A DNA stretch of 19,389 nt. Origin: an uncultured Anaeroplasmataceae bacterium (GTDB lineage: Bacteria; Bacillota_I; Bacilli_A; Acholeplasmatales; Anaeroplasmataceae). Below are positions 1 to 7,952 of this stretch, piece by piece; within the stretch, counting starts at the first letter, position 1, and every line of letters begins with the position of its first letter. A model generated the notes under the pieces. That model did not search any database, was not told the DNA's origin, and worked only from the letters and a program-made list of their open reading frames with translations. Both the position numbers and the translations under genes were made by a program. The stretch spans positions 1-19,389 of the forward strand of contig CAKQEA010000031.1 in the NCBI GenBank assembly GCA_934229785.1. The letters are read 5' to 3'.

Positions 1-31
1 TAATTCCTATTTTCTTATTTCTTTAAATTCT

Positions 32-68
32 TAGGTAGCTACCTACCTACCAAACTACCTCAGTTTGG
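32..68. repeat. Palindrome and inverted repeat at the window edge
   Basis: A perfect 14-base palindrome TAGGTAGCTACCTA (32-45) is followed by a CCAAAC/GTTTGG inverted repeat (50-55 and 63-68). TACC units recur between them. They lie beyond the operon terminator and may belong to the 5' or 3' region of the next gene, which is outside the window. Confidence 0.5.
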
Positions 69-76
69 AAAGAGCC

Positions 77-101
77 AAAAGACCTAGGTTATCCTAGGTC
101 T
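77..101 (-). terminator. Terminator of the sugar operon
   Basis: A perfect 9-base stem, AGACCTAGG with CCTAGGTCT, closes a 4-base loop and runs into TTTT on the minus strand. It lies just past the GH3 stop codon at 123. It is symmetric enough to act from both sides. Confidence 0.85.
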
Positions 102-122
102 AATTCAATTATAATTGATTAA

Positions 123-3101
123 TTATTTTTTTAATAATCTTGATTTTTTAACAGCTAAAACAACTTCAGCAACACCCCATGCTAAGCATGCGCCCCAAAC
201 TGTAGAAACTACACCTAAAAGGATATTAGCTTGTTGTTCCCATTTTGGTGTAACTCTAATGATCTTAGTATTAGAGTCAAAACCGTTCATTGCATTACTA
301 TGTAATGTAGCATACATTGTACGTTTAGCAGATTCACGCATTCTCCATGCTAAAGCTGAATAACCAGTTTCATATAAACTCCAATCAGTACCAACATTAT
401 TTGTAGCACCATCAGGAATATCTAAACCAGCCATTAAGAATAATGGTAATTGTTGTTTATTGTATTGTAATGTCCACATATCAGAAACACAGTATCCAAT
501 CATACCAACTTCGCCACGTAAGAAATCAGTTAATAATGATTTACAACCAGTAGCGTGTTCTAAACCAATTCTACTTAAAGAAACCATCGCATTAGCAGCT
601 TTACCATCGATTGCAGCCATTTCGAATGGTTTTAATGAAATTTCACGTAAAGCTTGTTCGTTTGTCCAAACTTGAACACCACAACGTTGAGCTTCTTGAT
701 CATTTAACGCAAAGTGTTTAATGAAAGCATTAGTACCACGAGCTTGGATTTCTAATGTTTCAATAGAAGCCATAATACCAGATAAAGTTGGATCTTCTGA
801 GAAGTATTCATAAGCACGACCTTCATAAGGAGATCTATGAGTGTTAATACCAATACCATAGAAACCATTATAACCTGCCCATAAAGCATCTTCACCAATC
901 ATTTCACCGATACGTTTAGCTAAATCTTTATTGAATGTAGCAGCTAATACAGGAATCGTAGTATAGTTAACTGGAGTTAAATCTTTATCAGGATCATCTA
1001 ATTTGTTAGCTAAACCATTAGCAGCACTATATTTTTCAGTTAAGCCAGTAGGACCATTGTGATCTACAGTTTTTGGTTTTCCTAATCTATCTAATGCAGC
1101 AGAACAACGGAAACCTTGACCAACGATTTCACATGTTTCTTCCCATGTTAATTGATCTAAGAATAAATCCCAAATAGGATTATCATAACTAATTAATTCA
1201 CCACTATCATTTTGATATAAGTTAATTAATTGTAAATTATTTTTTGCATTATATGTAGGATATAAACCATCATCTTTCTTTAATGAATTAGAATTTTCTT
1301 GTTTAAGAATTTCATTAACCATTTCTTGATTTAATTTTAAATTTTTTCTTAATTTTTTAGACCAATTGCTTCTTGTGAAGTAATCTAATGTATTTCCTTC
1401 ATAATTATTGATTTCTGCTTTTTCAAATAAGTTAGTAATCTTTTTACCAGTTGATCTAGATCTACTGAAGTTAAATTCATCTTTACCTAAATGGAATGAT
1501 TTAACTAATTTAGCATCACCATTTGCAGTCATACCATCAGCTGTTGTTTTTCCTGCTTTTGCTAAGAAGTTATTAGCAGCCTCATGAGAATCTTTAGCAG
1601 CTGTAAATAAATAGTCACCTTCAGTTACAATGTAAGTTTTAGCAACTTTTCTATCATAAACTTTTAAAACTTCTTTAGAAACATCTAAAGTAACAGTTTG
1701 AGTTTTACCTGGTTTTAAGATATCAGTTTTACCGAAATCGATTAATTCTACTGCTGGTTTTTCAATATCACGTTCGATATCAAATTCAGTATAAGGTTTT
1801 TGAATATAGAATTGAACTGATTGTTTACCAGCTACTTTACCAATATTTTTAACATCTACTGTTAATTTATATCCATCTTTAGTTTCATTTGCGCTGAAAT
1901 TAGAGAATTGGAAATCAGTATATGATAAACCAAAACCAAATGGATAAGAAATAGTATTTTTCCAATTGAAATCACCGTGACCATCACGTTTCATAACTGT
2001 ATCAGTGTAACGAGTTTCTGAATATCTATAACCTAAATATACACCTTCTTGGTATGTTACATAAGTACCCCAGTTATCACTTGTGCCACCATAAAAACTC
2101 TTTTTAACTGCTGGTAATTGATCTTTAAATTCATCTCTATTTTGATAAGTGAAAACACCATAGTTACCATCTACTACTGGATTATCTTTATGATTATACC
2201 AATATGTGTCAGGTAAACTTCCTGATGGATTAATAGCACCACTTAAAATTTCACCAACAGCTTCAGTACCGTTGATACCAACTTGACCCATCCATAATAC
2301 AGCATCAATACCGTATTCTCCTTTGTTAATTTCACTAGTTTGAATTTGGTTAGAAGTATTTAATAATACAACAACTTTCTTAACTTTTCCGTCTTTCTTT
2401 AGTTTTCCTAAACCTGCTAATGTAGAAGCTTCTTCAGCAGTTAATTTTAAACCATCAGTAGTAGCACTTAATTTAACGTCTGAACCTTCAGCACCACAAC
2501 GAGATAATGTCATAATAGCAACATCATTGTAAGAATTTAATGATTTAACTAAATCAGCATTACTTTCAAAATCAGCAAATGGCATATCTTTTGGAAGACC
2601 ACCAGTGAAGCCCATAGCTGTAGCATATTTTTTGCCAGCAATACCAGATTTAATGAAATCATACATAGTTTGATTTACAGAGAAACCTGCTTTTTCTAAA
2701 CCAGCCTTTAAGTCTACTTGTGGTTGAGGGTTAGAAGCATGAGCAGAACCACGACCACCATAGCTTGGTACTACAGATTGAACACCGAATAAAGTTACTT
2801 TAGAACCTTGAGCTAAAGGTAATGCATTATTTTTATTTTCTAATAATGTAGCACCTTCACCTTCGATGTCTTTTACTAATTTATGACCTGCAGCTGATAA
2901 ATCTTTTATTGATTTATATTGAGATTTAAATAATTCTTGAGGTTTAGATTCACCATATTCAATTTTAAATGTAGGTTGACCTAATGATGAAGAAATTTGA
3001 TCTCTGTTTTCTTTAGCAATACTAACTGCAGTAGTTGATAAACCAAATAATACTGTAGATACTACTAAACTAATTTTTAAACCTAATGCTCTTTTACTCA
3101 T
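123..3101 (-). CDS. Membrane-anchored GH3 beta-glucosidase with reversed domain order
   Basis: This 992-residue glycoside hydrolase family 3 protein has its domains in the swapped order known from some rumen bacterial beta-glucosidases. The alpha/beta sandwich domain comes first (about 50-320, with LLENKNNALPL), then a fibronectin III-like region starting near FGFGLSYTDFQFSNFS (about 390-510), then the TIM-barrel catalytic domain (about 690-950). The barrel carries DHNGPTGL, KHFALNDQEAQR and the nucleophile D874 in YCVSDMW. A hydrophobic segment at about 9-28 and another at 960-984 followed by KKSRLLKK should anchor it at both ends, with the catalytic part outside the cell. GAGGTGG precedes the ATG. 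It likely releases glucose or xylose from plant oligosaccharides; exact specificity is not visible. Confidence 0.92.
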   Translation of the reverse strand: MSKRALGLKISLVVSTVLFGLSTTAVSIAKENRDQISSSLGQPTFKIEYGESKPQELFKSQYKSIKDLSAAGHKLVKDIEGEGATLLENKNNALPLAQGSKVTLFGVQSVVPSYGGRGSAHASNPQPQVDLKAGLEKAGFSVNQTMYDFIKSGIAGKKYATAMGFTGGLPKDMPFADFESNADLVKSLNSYNDVAIMTLSRCGAEGSDVKLSATTDGLKLTAEEASTLAGLGKLKKDGKVKKVVVLLNTSNQIQTSEINKGEYGIDAVLWMGQVGINGTEAVGEILSGAINPSGSLPDTYWYNHKDNPVVDGNYGVFTYQNRDEFKDQLPAVKKSFYGGTSDNWGTYVTYQEGVYLGYRYSETRYTDTVMKRDGHGDFNWKNTISYPFGFGLSYTDFQFSNFSANETKDGYKLTVDVKNIGKVAGKQSVQFYIQKPYTEFDIERDIEKPAVELIDFGKTDILKPGKTQTVTLDVSKEVLKVYDRKVAKTYIVTEGDYLFTAAKDSHEAANNFLAKAGKTTADGMTANGDAKLVKSFHLGKDEFNFSRSRSTGKKITNLFEKAEINNYEGNTLDYFTRSNWSKKLRKNLKLNQEMVNEILKQENSNSLKKDDGLYPTYNAKNNLQLINLYQNDSGELISYDNPIWDLFLDQLTWEETCEIVGQGFRCSAALDRLGKPKTVDHNGPTGLTEKYSAANGLANKLDDPDKDLTPVNYTTIPVLAATFNKDLAKRIGEMIGEDALWAGYNGFYGIGINTHRSPYEGRAYEYFSEDPTLSGIMASIETLEIQARGTNAFIKHFALNDQEAQRCGVQVWTNEQALREISLKPFEMAAIDGKAANAMVSLSRIGLEHATGCKSLLTDFLRGEVGMIGYCVSDMWTLQYNKQQLPLFLMAGLDIPDGATNNVGTDWSLYETGYSALAWRMRESAKRTMYATLHSNAMNGFDSNTKIIRVTPKWEQQANILLGVVSTVWGACLAWGVAEVVLAVKKSRLLKK

Positions 3102-3516
3102 TGATTGCCACCTCTTTCTTAACTTGTGGTAAGAAGCAATTTACTAATGTAGCTACAAATAAAATTACTAAGAATGTTGTAGAAATAATAAATTTGCTGT
3201 TAAACCCGATTTCATCAATACCAATAAAAACTTCTGAAATATACCAGTAAATTTTACGGATAAAGAATAATAAAGCACATAAACTGAATACACCTTGTAC
3301 ATAAGGAGTATATTTATCTTGTTTTAATGCTAATAATACTACTGATACGGCAAAGCCTACAAATAATAATATAGTAGTTAAAATTTGATAATCTCTTGTA
3401 TCTTTAGCATATTGTACAACATAAACAATACCAGAGATTAAGAAAAGTAATGAAACAGCTAAAGTTACATAATAACCAAAAGCTTTTCCACTGAAGAATT
3501 TCTTTAAAAATTCCAT
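3094..3516 (-). CDS. Small four-helix membrane protein, unknown function
   Basis: I do not recognise this 140-residue protein. It has four hydrophobic segments (about residues 15-35, 45-65, 75-95 and 112-132) separated by short charged loops, a basic start (MEFLKKFF) and a charged end (QVKKEVAINE). The ATG at 3516 follows GGAGG by 9 bases; a longer in-frame start at 3564 has no ribosome site and crosses the repeat region. Its end overlaps the GH3 start by 8 bases, which implies coupled expression and possibly physical association with that membrane-anchored enzyme. No catalytic motif is visible. Confidence 0.7.
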   Translation of the reverse strand: MEFLKKFFSGKAFGYYVTLAVSLLFLISGIVYVVQYAKDTRDYQILTTILLFVGFAVSVVLLALKQDKYTPYVQGVFSLCALLFFIRKIYWYISEVFIGIDEIGFNSKFIISTTFLVILFVATLVNCFLPQVKKEVAINE

Positions 3517-3558
3517 ATTCAATTTCCTCCTAAACTTTTTTAATATTTTATTTCTATA

Positions 3559-3590
3559 GCGCAAAATATTTAAAGGCGCAATATTTAAAC
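3559..3590. repeat. Tandem GCGCAA-TATTTAAA repeat
   Basis: Two adjacent direct copies, GCGCAAAATATTTAAAG and GCGCAATATTTAAAC, occupy most of the gap between the symporter gene and the next gene. They differ by a two-base gap and the last base. No function is evident; a small leader hairpin or regulator site are possibilities. Confidence 0.5.
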
Positions 3591-3593
3591 AAA

Positions 3594-5459
3594 CTATTGC
3601 CAGTTTGTTTTTTTAACAACTTTTTTATAAACTGACATAACTACAAAACGTCTTAAAGGCATAATTAAAGTAAATGGAAATAAGAAATAAGTTCGATATC
3701 TTAATTTATAATATAAACTTCTATTTTGCTTTTTAAATTCTTTAATATTCTTTTCTTTTTCCCAAATACGTTCATAGACTTCATCAACCTTATCAAAAAA
3801 TTTATTTTGACTTATTTTTGGCTCTTCTGGAATATATTTTTTAGGAACTTGATCAATAGTCTTCCAAGTTTCCATAGCTTCTTCCTTAGGCATTCCTAAA
3901 GAAATTGCAGCCTTTCTTACAGAATTTACAGCTTGAACCTCTCTTAATTTTTCACCAGATAATGAATATTTTTTCATACAAGACAAGGTAATTAACCAAG
4001 AAATCATTGGTAAAAAGCAAAAACAAATTAAAGCTGAAATTCTAACCCCTTGATAATTTGATTTAATAATTGCAGTCAAATCCATACTAGGTGTTGGTTG
4101 TGCACCATTTAAACCAGGAATCAATAAAACAGTAAACAAAGACAAAAATGTTGTTGATAATGAAGAAACTACCTTATCTATCAATGAAAATATAGTGCCT
4201 AAAATACCAGGAACATATTGACCAGAACGATATGTCTCATAGTCAGAGCAATCCGCTACCATAGGAATACACATCTCACTACAGCAATTATATGCGCCAT
4301 AGCCACAGCCATATAAAATAATCCAAATAACAGTGAATGCATTAATTGAAATAGCTCCACCAGTAATTAGTGATAAATGAGTATTAGCATTATTCGGATT
4401 CCAAATTAATAGCATTATTGTTAAACCTATATAAAATATAAATGCAATTAAGGTATATTGAACAATAGCTCTTTTTTGTCCTTTTCTTGCGGCAGTTTTT
4501 GATCCAAGCAAGAAAAATATTCCCATAAATATAAAGCTTAACGCATATAATGGAATATATAAAGCATTATAATTTCCCATCATTATATGGTAGATTAATG
4601 CTGCAACAACATTTGAAGTAGCAATTGTTGATGCTAGTTTATTACAGCCTGATGACACTACTAGTCATCTAATAGGCTTGTTATCTTTTACAACCTTAAC
4701 ATAATCTTTAAATTTCGTTTTTCTTTGGCTAGCATCAATTCCCCAATATTGAGGCTTATCCTTCTCCCAAATAGCCAAAACAGAAAGTAAAGTGTAAATA
4801 GCTGATAAAACAATCGCAATTGGAACTAAAATATCATAAAATTTAGGATTATATAAAACTCCAAGTGTACCTTCATCGCTTTTTAGTAAAATTGGTAATA
4901 ACCCATTTCCTAATAAATTAATCATTACAATTGACATAACCATTCCAACCATATTCCAAATAACAAATTGACTTCTTTGCTTTGCATCTGATGTCAAACA
5001 TGTTTGTCCTGCTTTTGTACATGCACACTGACAAGTATAACCAATAACATAAATAACATATGTAACTATAAATGCAATCCATCTAAACACAGATGATTGA
5101 ATTGGTCTAATAACAAAAAACATTAAAATACATGATATGGCAAGTAATAAATTACCAATAACCATAAACACTCTAAATTTACCAAATTTAGTATTAGTCT
5201 TATCCATTATTGCTCCGCAAATCGGATCAGTAATACCATCAAATATACGCATAGTTGTAATAATTGTTGAAATAGTAACAGTAATTGCTGCACTAACTGC
5301 TGCACTAGCAAAACCAATTAAAAAATTTCCAGATAAATAATAACCTGCATAATAAGAAACAAATGACATTAAAGTTAAGTAAATATTTGTAGCCGCATTA
5401 TTAAACGGAAACAAGATAATCTGCCATTGTTTAGCTTTATTTTAAACATTGATTTCCAT
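3594..5459 (-). pseudogene. GPH-family sugar:cation symporter broken by two stop codons
   Basis: One reading frame from an ATG at 5459, 7 bases after GGAGGG, encodes a glycoside-pentoside-hexuronide symporter but is interrupted at codon 6 (TAA, 5442-5444) and codon 265 (TGA, 4665-4667). Both flanking stretches stay in the same frame and read smoothly: NKAKQWQIILFPFNN after the first, and NKPIR then LVVSSGCNKLAST around the second, where Trp would fit. The hallmark FDGITDPICGAIMD with GKFR follows helix 2. About 12 membrane helices are split over the two parts, plus a basic cytoplasmic tail of about 100 residues. The rest shows no decay, so the mutations may be recent, or one stop may be read through. 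Its intended substrate is probably an oligosaccharide used by the GH3 enzyme downstream. Confidence 0.8.
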
Positions 5460-5474
5460 ATTTCATCCCTCCAT

Positions 5475-5490
5475 AAGAAAGCGCTTTACA
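5475..5490. promoter_or_regulatory. LacI/CcpA-type operator of the sugar operon
   Basis: The site reads TGTAAAGCGCTTTCTT on the minus strand, centred on CG within the perfect palindrome AAAGCGCTTT. That form is characteristic of LacI-family repressors, including CcpA (cre sites). It overlaps the expected transcription start, a position that blocks initiation. The regulator gene is not in the window. Confidence 0.6.
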
Positions 5491-5495
5491 TTTTT

Positions 5496-5524
5496 AGTGT
5501 ACTTTTAAACAATACAATTTACAA
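5496..5524 (-). promoter_or_regulatory. Promoter of the sugar operon
   Basis: TTGTAA (5519-5524) and TACACT (5496-5501) are 17 bases apart on the minus strand. Each matches the consensus at four of six positions. The spacing and the operator immediately downstream make this the likely start of the symporter-GH3 operon. Confidence 0.5.
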
Positions 5525-5533
5525 TAGCAAAAA

Positions 5534-5590
5534 ATGCTAATGTTTATGACAAATTATGCTATAGGAAACTAAAGTTATAAACAATAGCAT
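5534..5590. repeat. Interrupted 17-base inverted repeat
   Basis: The arms 5534-5550 and 5574-5590 are inverted copies matching at 15 of 17 positions, with the shared core ATGCTA-TGTTTAT-AC. They sit 23 bases apart, upstream of the sugar operon promoter and just beyond the cassette. They could be paired regulator sites for the sugar operon or remains of a recombination site. A smaller TAGCA/TGCTA hairpin (5525-5539) overlaps one arm. Confidence 0.6.
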
Positions 5591-5593
5591 AAA

Positions 5594-5633
5594 CGACAAA
5601 AAAGAGAATTAAAACATCGGTTCTTCCCTTTTT
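5594..5633 (-). terminator. Candidate terminator after the defence-like cassette
   Basis: A 10-base A/T-rich stem (5624-5633 with 5599-5608, one G-T pair) around a 15-base loop is followed by a short T run on the minus strand. The stem is weak and the loop long, so confidence is modest, but it lies where the cassette should end, 50 bases past the ATPase stop. Confidence 0.5.
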
Positions 5634-5683
5634 CTTATTAGCTAGTGCTAAAACTTTGGAACTTAATTTGTAATTCACTACAT

Positions 5684-6829
5684 TCATTCCACATCTTCTA
5701 TACTATGAATAGTATATTCATTTGTACTATAAACATTTTTGGTTTTTTCATCTATCTCATTGTTTATTATTTCTGCAATATTCAAAAGTTTTTTTAATTC
5801 ATTACTATATTCCAACAACAAATTTTCTACATGCAAATTTTCATTTAAGATTAATTCTCCCCTAAACAAGTCCAAAGGTATCTTATAATTCAATAATTTA
5901 TCCTTATATAATCGAATTTCAGCATTATAGATTCTGCCTATTGCATCCTTTATATCATGCTTATGTTCTTGTGAAATCTTTTGATAACAAACCGGACATA
6001 TTTTTGTATTTTCATCTACAACATGATCATAAATGGATTGAATAAAACCCATTTTTTTAATTTCTTCTAGAATTTCAGTGACGAATTTTGATTCATTTTT
6101 ATTCTCAATAGTTGTATTAATTATACTTAAAAATTCGTTTTCTTCAAACTCATATCTTATATATGGAATTGTATTTTGTGTAGTACAAGTTGGATTAGAA
6201 TTTTTTATTTTATCAAGTAATTCTTTATACCTAGCTTTTAATTCTGTTAATGATTTCTCTGGTGATTTCATTGAAATAAACTCGTCAATCAATACATCAT
6301 AAACAGAAGCCTTTTTTGGTGTTCCTTTTATTTCCTGTTCTCTTGTAGCCCATGTTGATGATATTATATTTTTCAAAATCTTCCTATGCTTTTCATAACA
6401 ATTTGGGCTTTTATCGTCAATATATTGTTGATAATTCCTATTTATAATATTTTCTTTTTCTTTTTTCACCTTTTCATTTAATGCATCTAATTTAGCATCA
6501 ATCTCAGAGTTTTCACCAAATAAAACAATAGCATTAATACCATCTTTATCCTCTGAAAGTTTAACATTATTATCAACAAATGTTTCATTAAAAACCCATA
6601 AATTATCTTTTATAATACTAACCTCATTATTTTTGTCATCATAAAATTTAACAGTGGAAAAATCAGTGCCATCCAATTTATAATTTAAAAAGGCATTAGA
6701 TATTGTTGTTTTTCCACTTCCATTTTTACCAAATATAACTACGGATCTATTATCATTTTCCAATAAGTTTAATGAACATAATATATCAAAATATTTACCT
6801 TCGATACTAATCTTTTTTAAATCAATCAT
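5684..6829 (-). CDS. AAA_13 (PrrC/RloC-like) ATPase, N-terminal half only
   Basis: The Walker A motif GKNGSGKTT is at residues 34-42, and WVFNETFVDNNV near residue 78 is typical of the AAA_13 family that includes the PrrC and RloC anticodon nucleases. Residues about 110-270 are charged and probably coiled coil, and CPVC at 278-281 resembles the zinc-hook cysteines of RloC and Rad50. At 381 residues the protein stops before any LSGGE signature, Walker B or C-terminal toxin domain, whereas relatives run to about 700 or more. I saw no continuation in any frame downstream. The ATG at 6829 follows GGAGG; an earlier in-frame start at 6862 is unlikely. It is either truncated, or it works with a partner supplying the missing half. 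Confidence 0.75.
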   Translation of the reverse strand: MIDLKKISIEGKYFDILCSLNLLENDNRSVVIFGKNGSGKTTISNAFLNYKLDGTDFSTVKFYDDKNNEVSIIKDNLWVFNETFVDNNVKLSEDKDGINAIVLFGENSEIDAKLDALNEKVKKEKENIINRNYQQYIDDKSPNCYEKHRKILKNIISSTWATREQEIKGTPKKASVYDVLIDEFISMKSPEKSLTELKARYKELLDKIKNSNPTCTTQNTIPYIRYEFEENEFLSIINTTIENKNESKFVTEILEEIKKMGFIQSIYDHVVDENTKICPVCYQKISQEHKHDIKDAIGRIYNAEIRLYKDKLLNYKIPLDLFRGELILNENLHVENLLLEYSNELKKLLNIAEIINNEIDEKTKNVYSTNEYTIHSIEDVE

Positions 6830-7952
6830 TCTTTTCCTCCACAAAATTATTACTTTCAACACGTTTAATAACTTTATTTTTTTCCAATTCGTTATATAAA
6901 TAATTCATAAACCATTTTTTTACAGAAAAAAATCCAGAATCATAATAAATAGCTCCAACAATAGCTTCTAAATAAGAATCATGCTCTCTACAAACAACTT
7001 GTTCATTATCAGGAACATTTTCATCGCAGTAAAAATGCTTATCATTATGTGCAAATTTTATAATTCCAGTATTCATTTCTACACTATGTAGAGTAGAATT
7101 ATTTTCTAAATCTGTCTTTAACTCTGTTATTTCTCCCTTAAATTGTGAAACATTAACATATAAAAAATCAGCAATAAGGCTTTTTAAAATCGCATCTCCC
7201 ACCGTTGCTAAAGCATCATTTATATGATTATCATTTCCTAAAGATGTCGAATTCATTGCATGTTCTAATAAATTTAAATTTTTAAACTCATATTTTATTA
7301 TTTTCTCTAATTCCCGCATTCTTAATACTTTAGAATTTAATTCTACCGAATCAGAATCAGATTCAAAAAAAATAAATCTTGAATCAATATCTAATCCATT
7401 TTTGGAATTATATATATCATTACAAAATCCAGTCCTATATGATTCTGGGATTATTCGTTTATAAATATCTAATACTTCTACAAGAGTTTTTCCAGGAATA
7501 TGATTATTGTATTCCTCTGGTCCTCTATATTTTCTATTCAACAGCATTTTATTATGAGCGACCGCATTTCTAAAAGAATTAATTGCGCCTTTTTCCTTTT
7601 TTAATAGGTCATAATCAATTCCATCAAACTCAACTTTTTTGTTCAATGATAATAGTTTTTCTAACGCTGTTTTAAAATCCATTGTAAGGAGATCTTCTTC
7701 TCTATATAACGAATTTTTTGCAATCATTGATTTAAATAACTCTTCCAAAACGACAATATATTTAAAAGAATTATATAATATTCTTTTATCATACTTCATA
7801 TAATTAGTTATATTTTTCCATTCAAAAGGTATCTTATTTGATTTCAAAAATTCTATTAGTTTCTTGTAACGATATTCGCCTTTCAAAGTAGTCCATTTAA
7901 TAATATCATCTTTATTTTCTTCATAATCAGTAATCAAATCTTTAAGCGCCAT
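6822..7952 (-). CDS. HEPN domain fused to a divergent RNase III domain
   Basis: Residues 1 to about 170 are mostly helical and contain R128-N-A-V-A-H133, the Rx4H motif of HEPN ribonucleases of the Abi_2/Abi type. Residues about 215-355 match the RNase III fold: LEKIIKYEFKNLNLLEHAM, then NDALATVGDAIL where the family has NERLEFLGDAVL, then LEAIVGAIYYDSGF. Two of four metal ligands are kept (D253, E329), but the glutamate of the signature is A249 and the Asp three before E329 is S326, with D325 next to it. No dsRNA-binding domain follows. The RNase III part may sense or bind RNA rather than cut it. GAGGTGAAT precedes the ATG. Its TGA overlaps the ATPase start by 8 bases. I know of no characterised protein with this domain pair. 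Confidence 0.75.
   Translation of the reverse strand: MALKDLITDYEENKDDIIKWTTLKGEYRYKKLIEFLKSNKIPFEWKNITNYMKYDKRILYNSFKYIVVLEELFKSMIAKNSLYREEDLLTMDFKTALEKLLSLNKKVEFDGIDYDLLKKEKGAINSFRNAVAHNKMLLNRKYRGPEEYNNHIPGKTLVEVLDIYKRIIPESYRTGFCNDIYNSKNGLDIDSRFIFFESDSDSVELNSKVLRMRELEKIIKYEFKNLNLLEHAMNSTSLGNDNHINDALATVGDAILKSLIADFLYVNVSQFKGEITELKTDLENNSTLHSVEMNTGIIKFAHNDKHFYCDENVPDNEQVVCREHDSYLEAIVGAIYYDSGFFSVKKWFMNYLYNELEKNKVIKRVESNNFVEEKND

Noticed and set aside
115..363. Plus-strand open frames across the window, such as this one and those at 5137-5340 or 18580-18852
   Set aside because: All lie antisense within well-supported minus-strand genes, lack ribosome sites and show no protein-family features.
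4665..4667. TGA read as tryptophan (mycoplasma-type code) to explain the split symporter
   Set aside because: Other genes use TGG for Trp and are full length, dxr ends naturally in TGA, and the same symporter frame also has a TAA at codon 6, which the alternative code would not fix.
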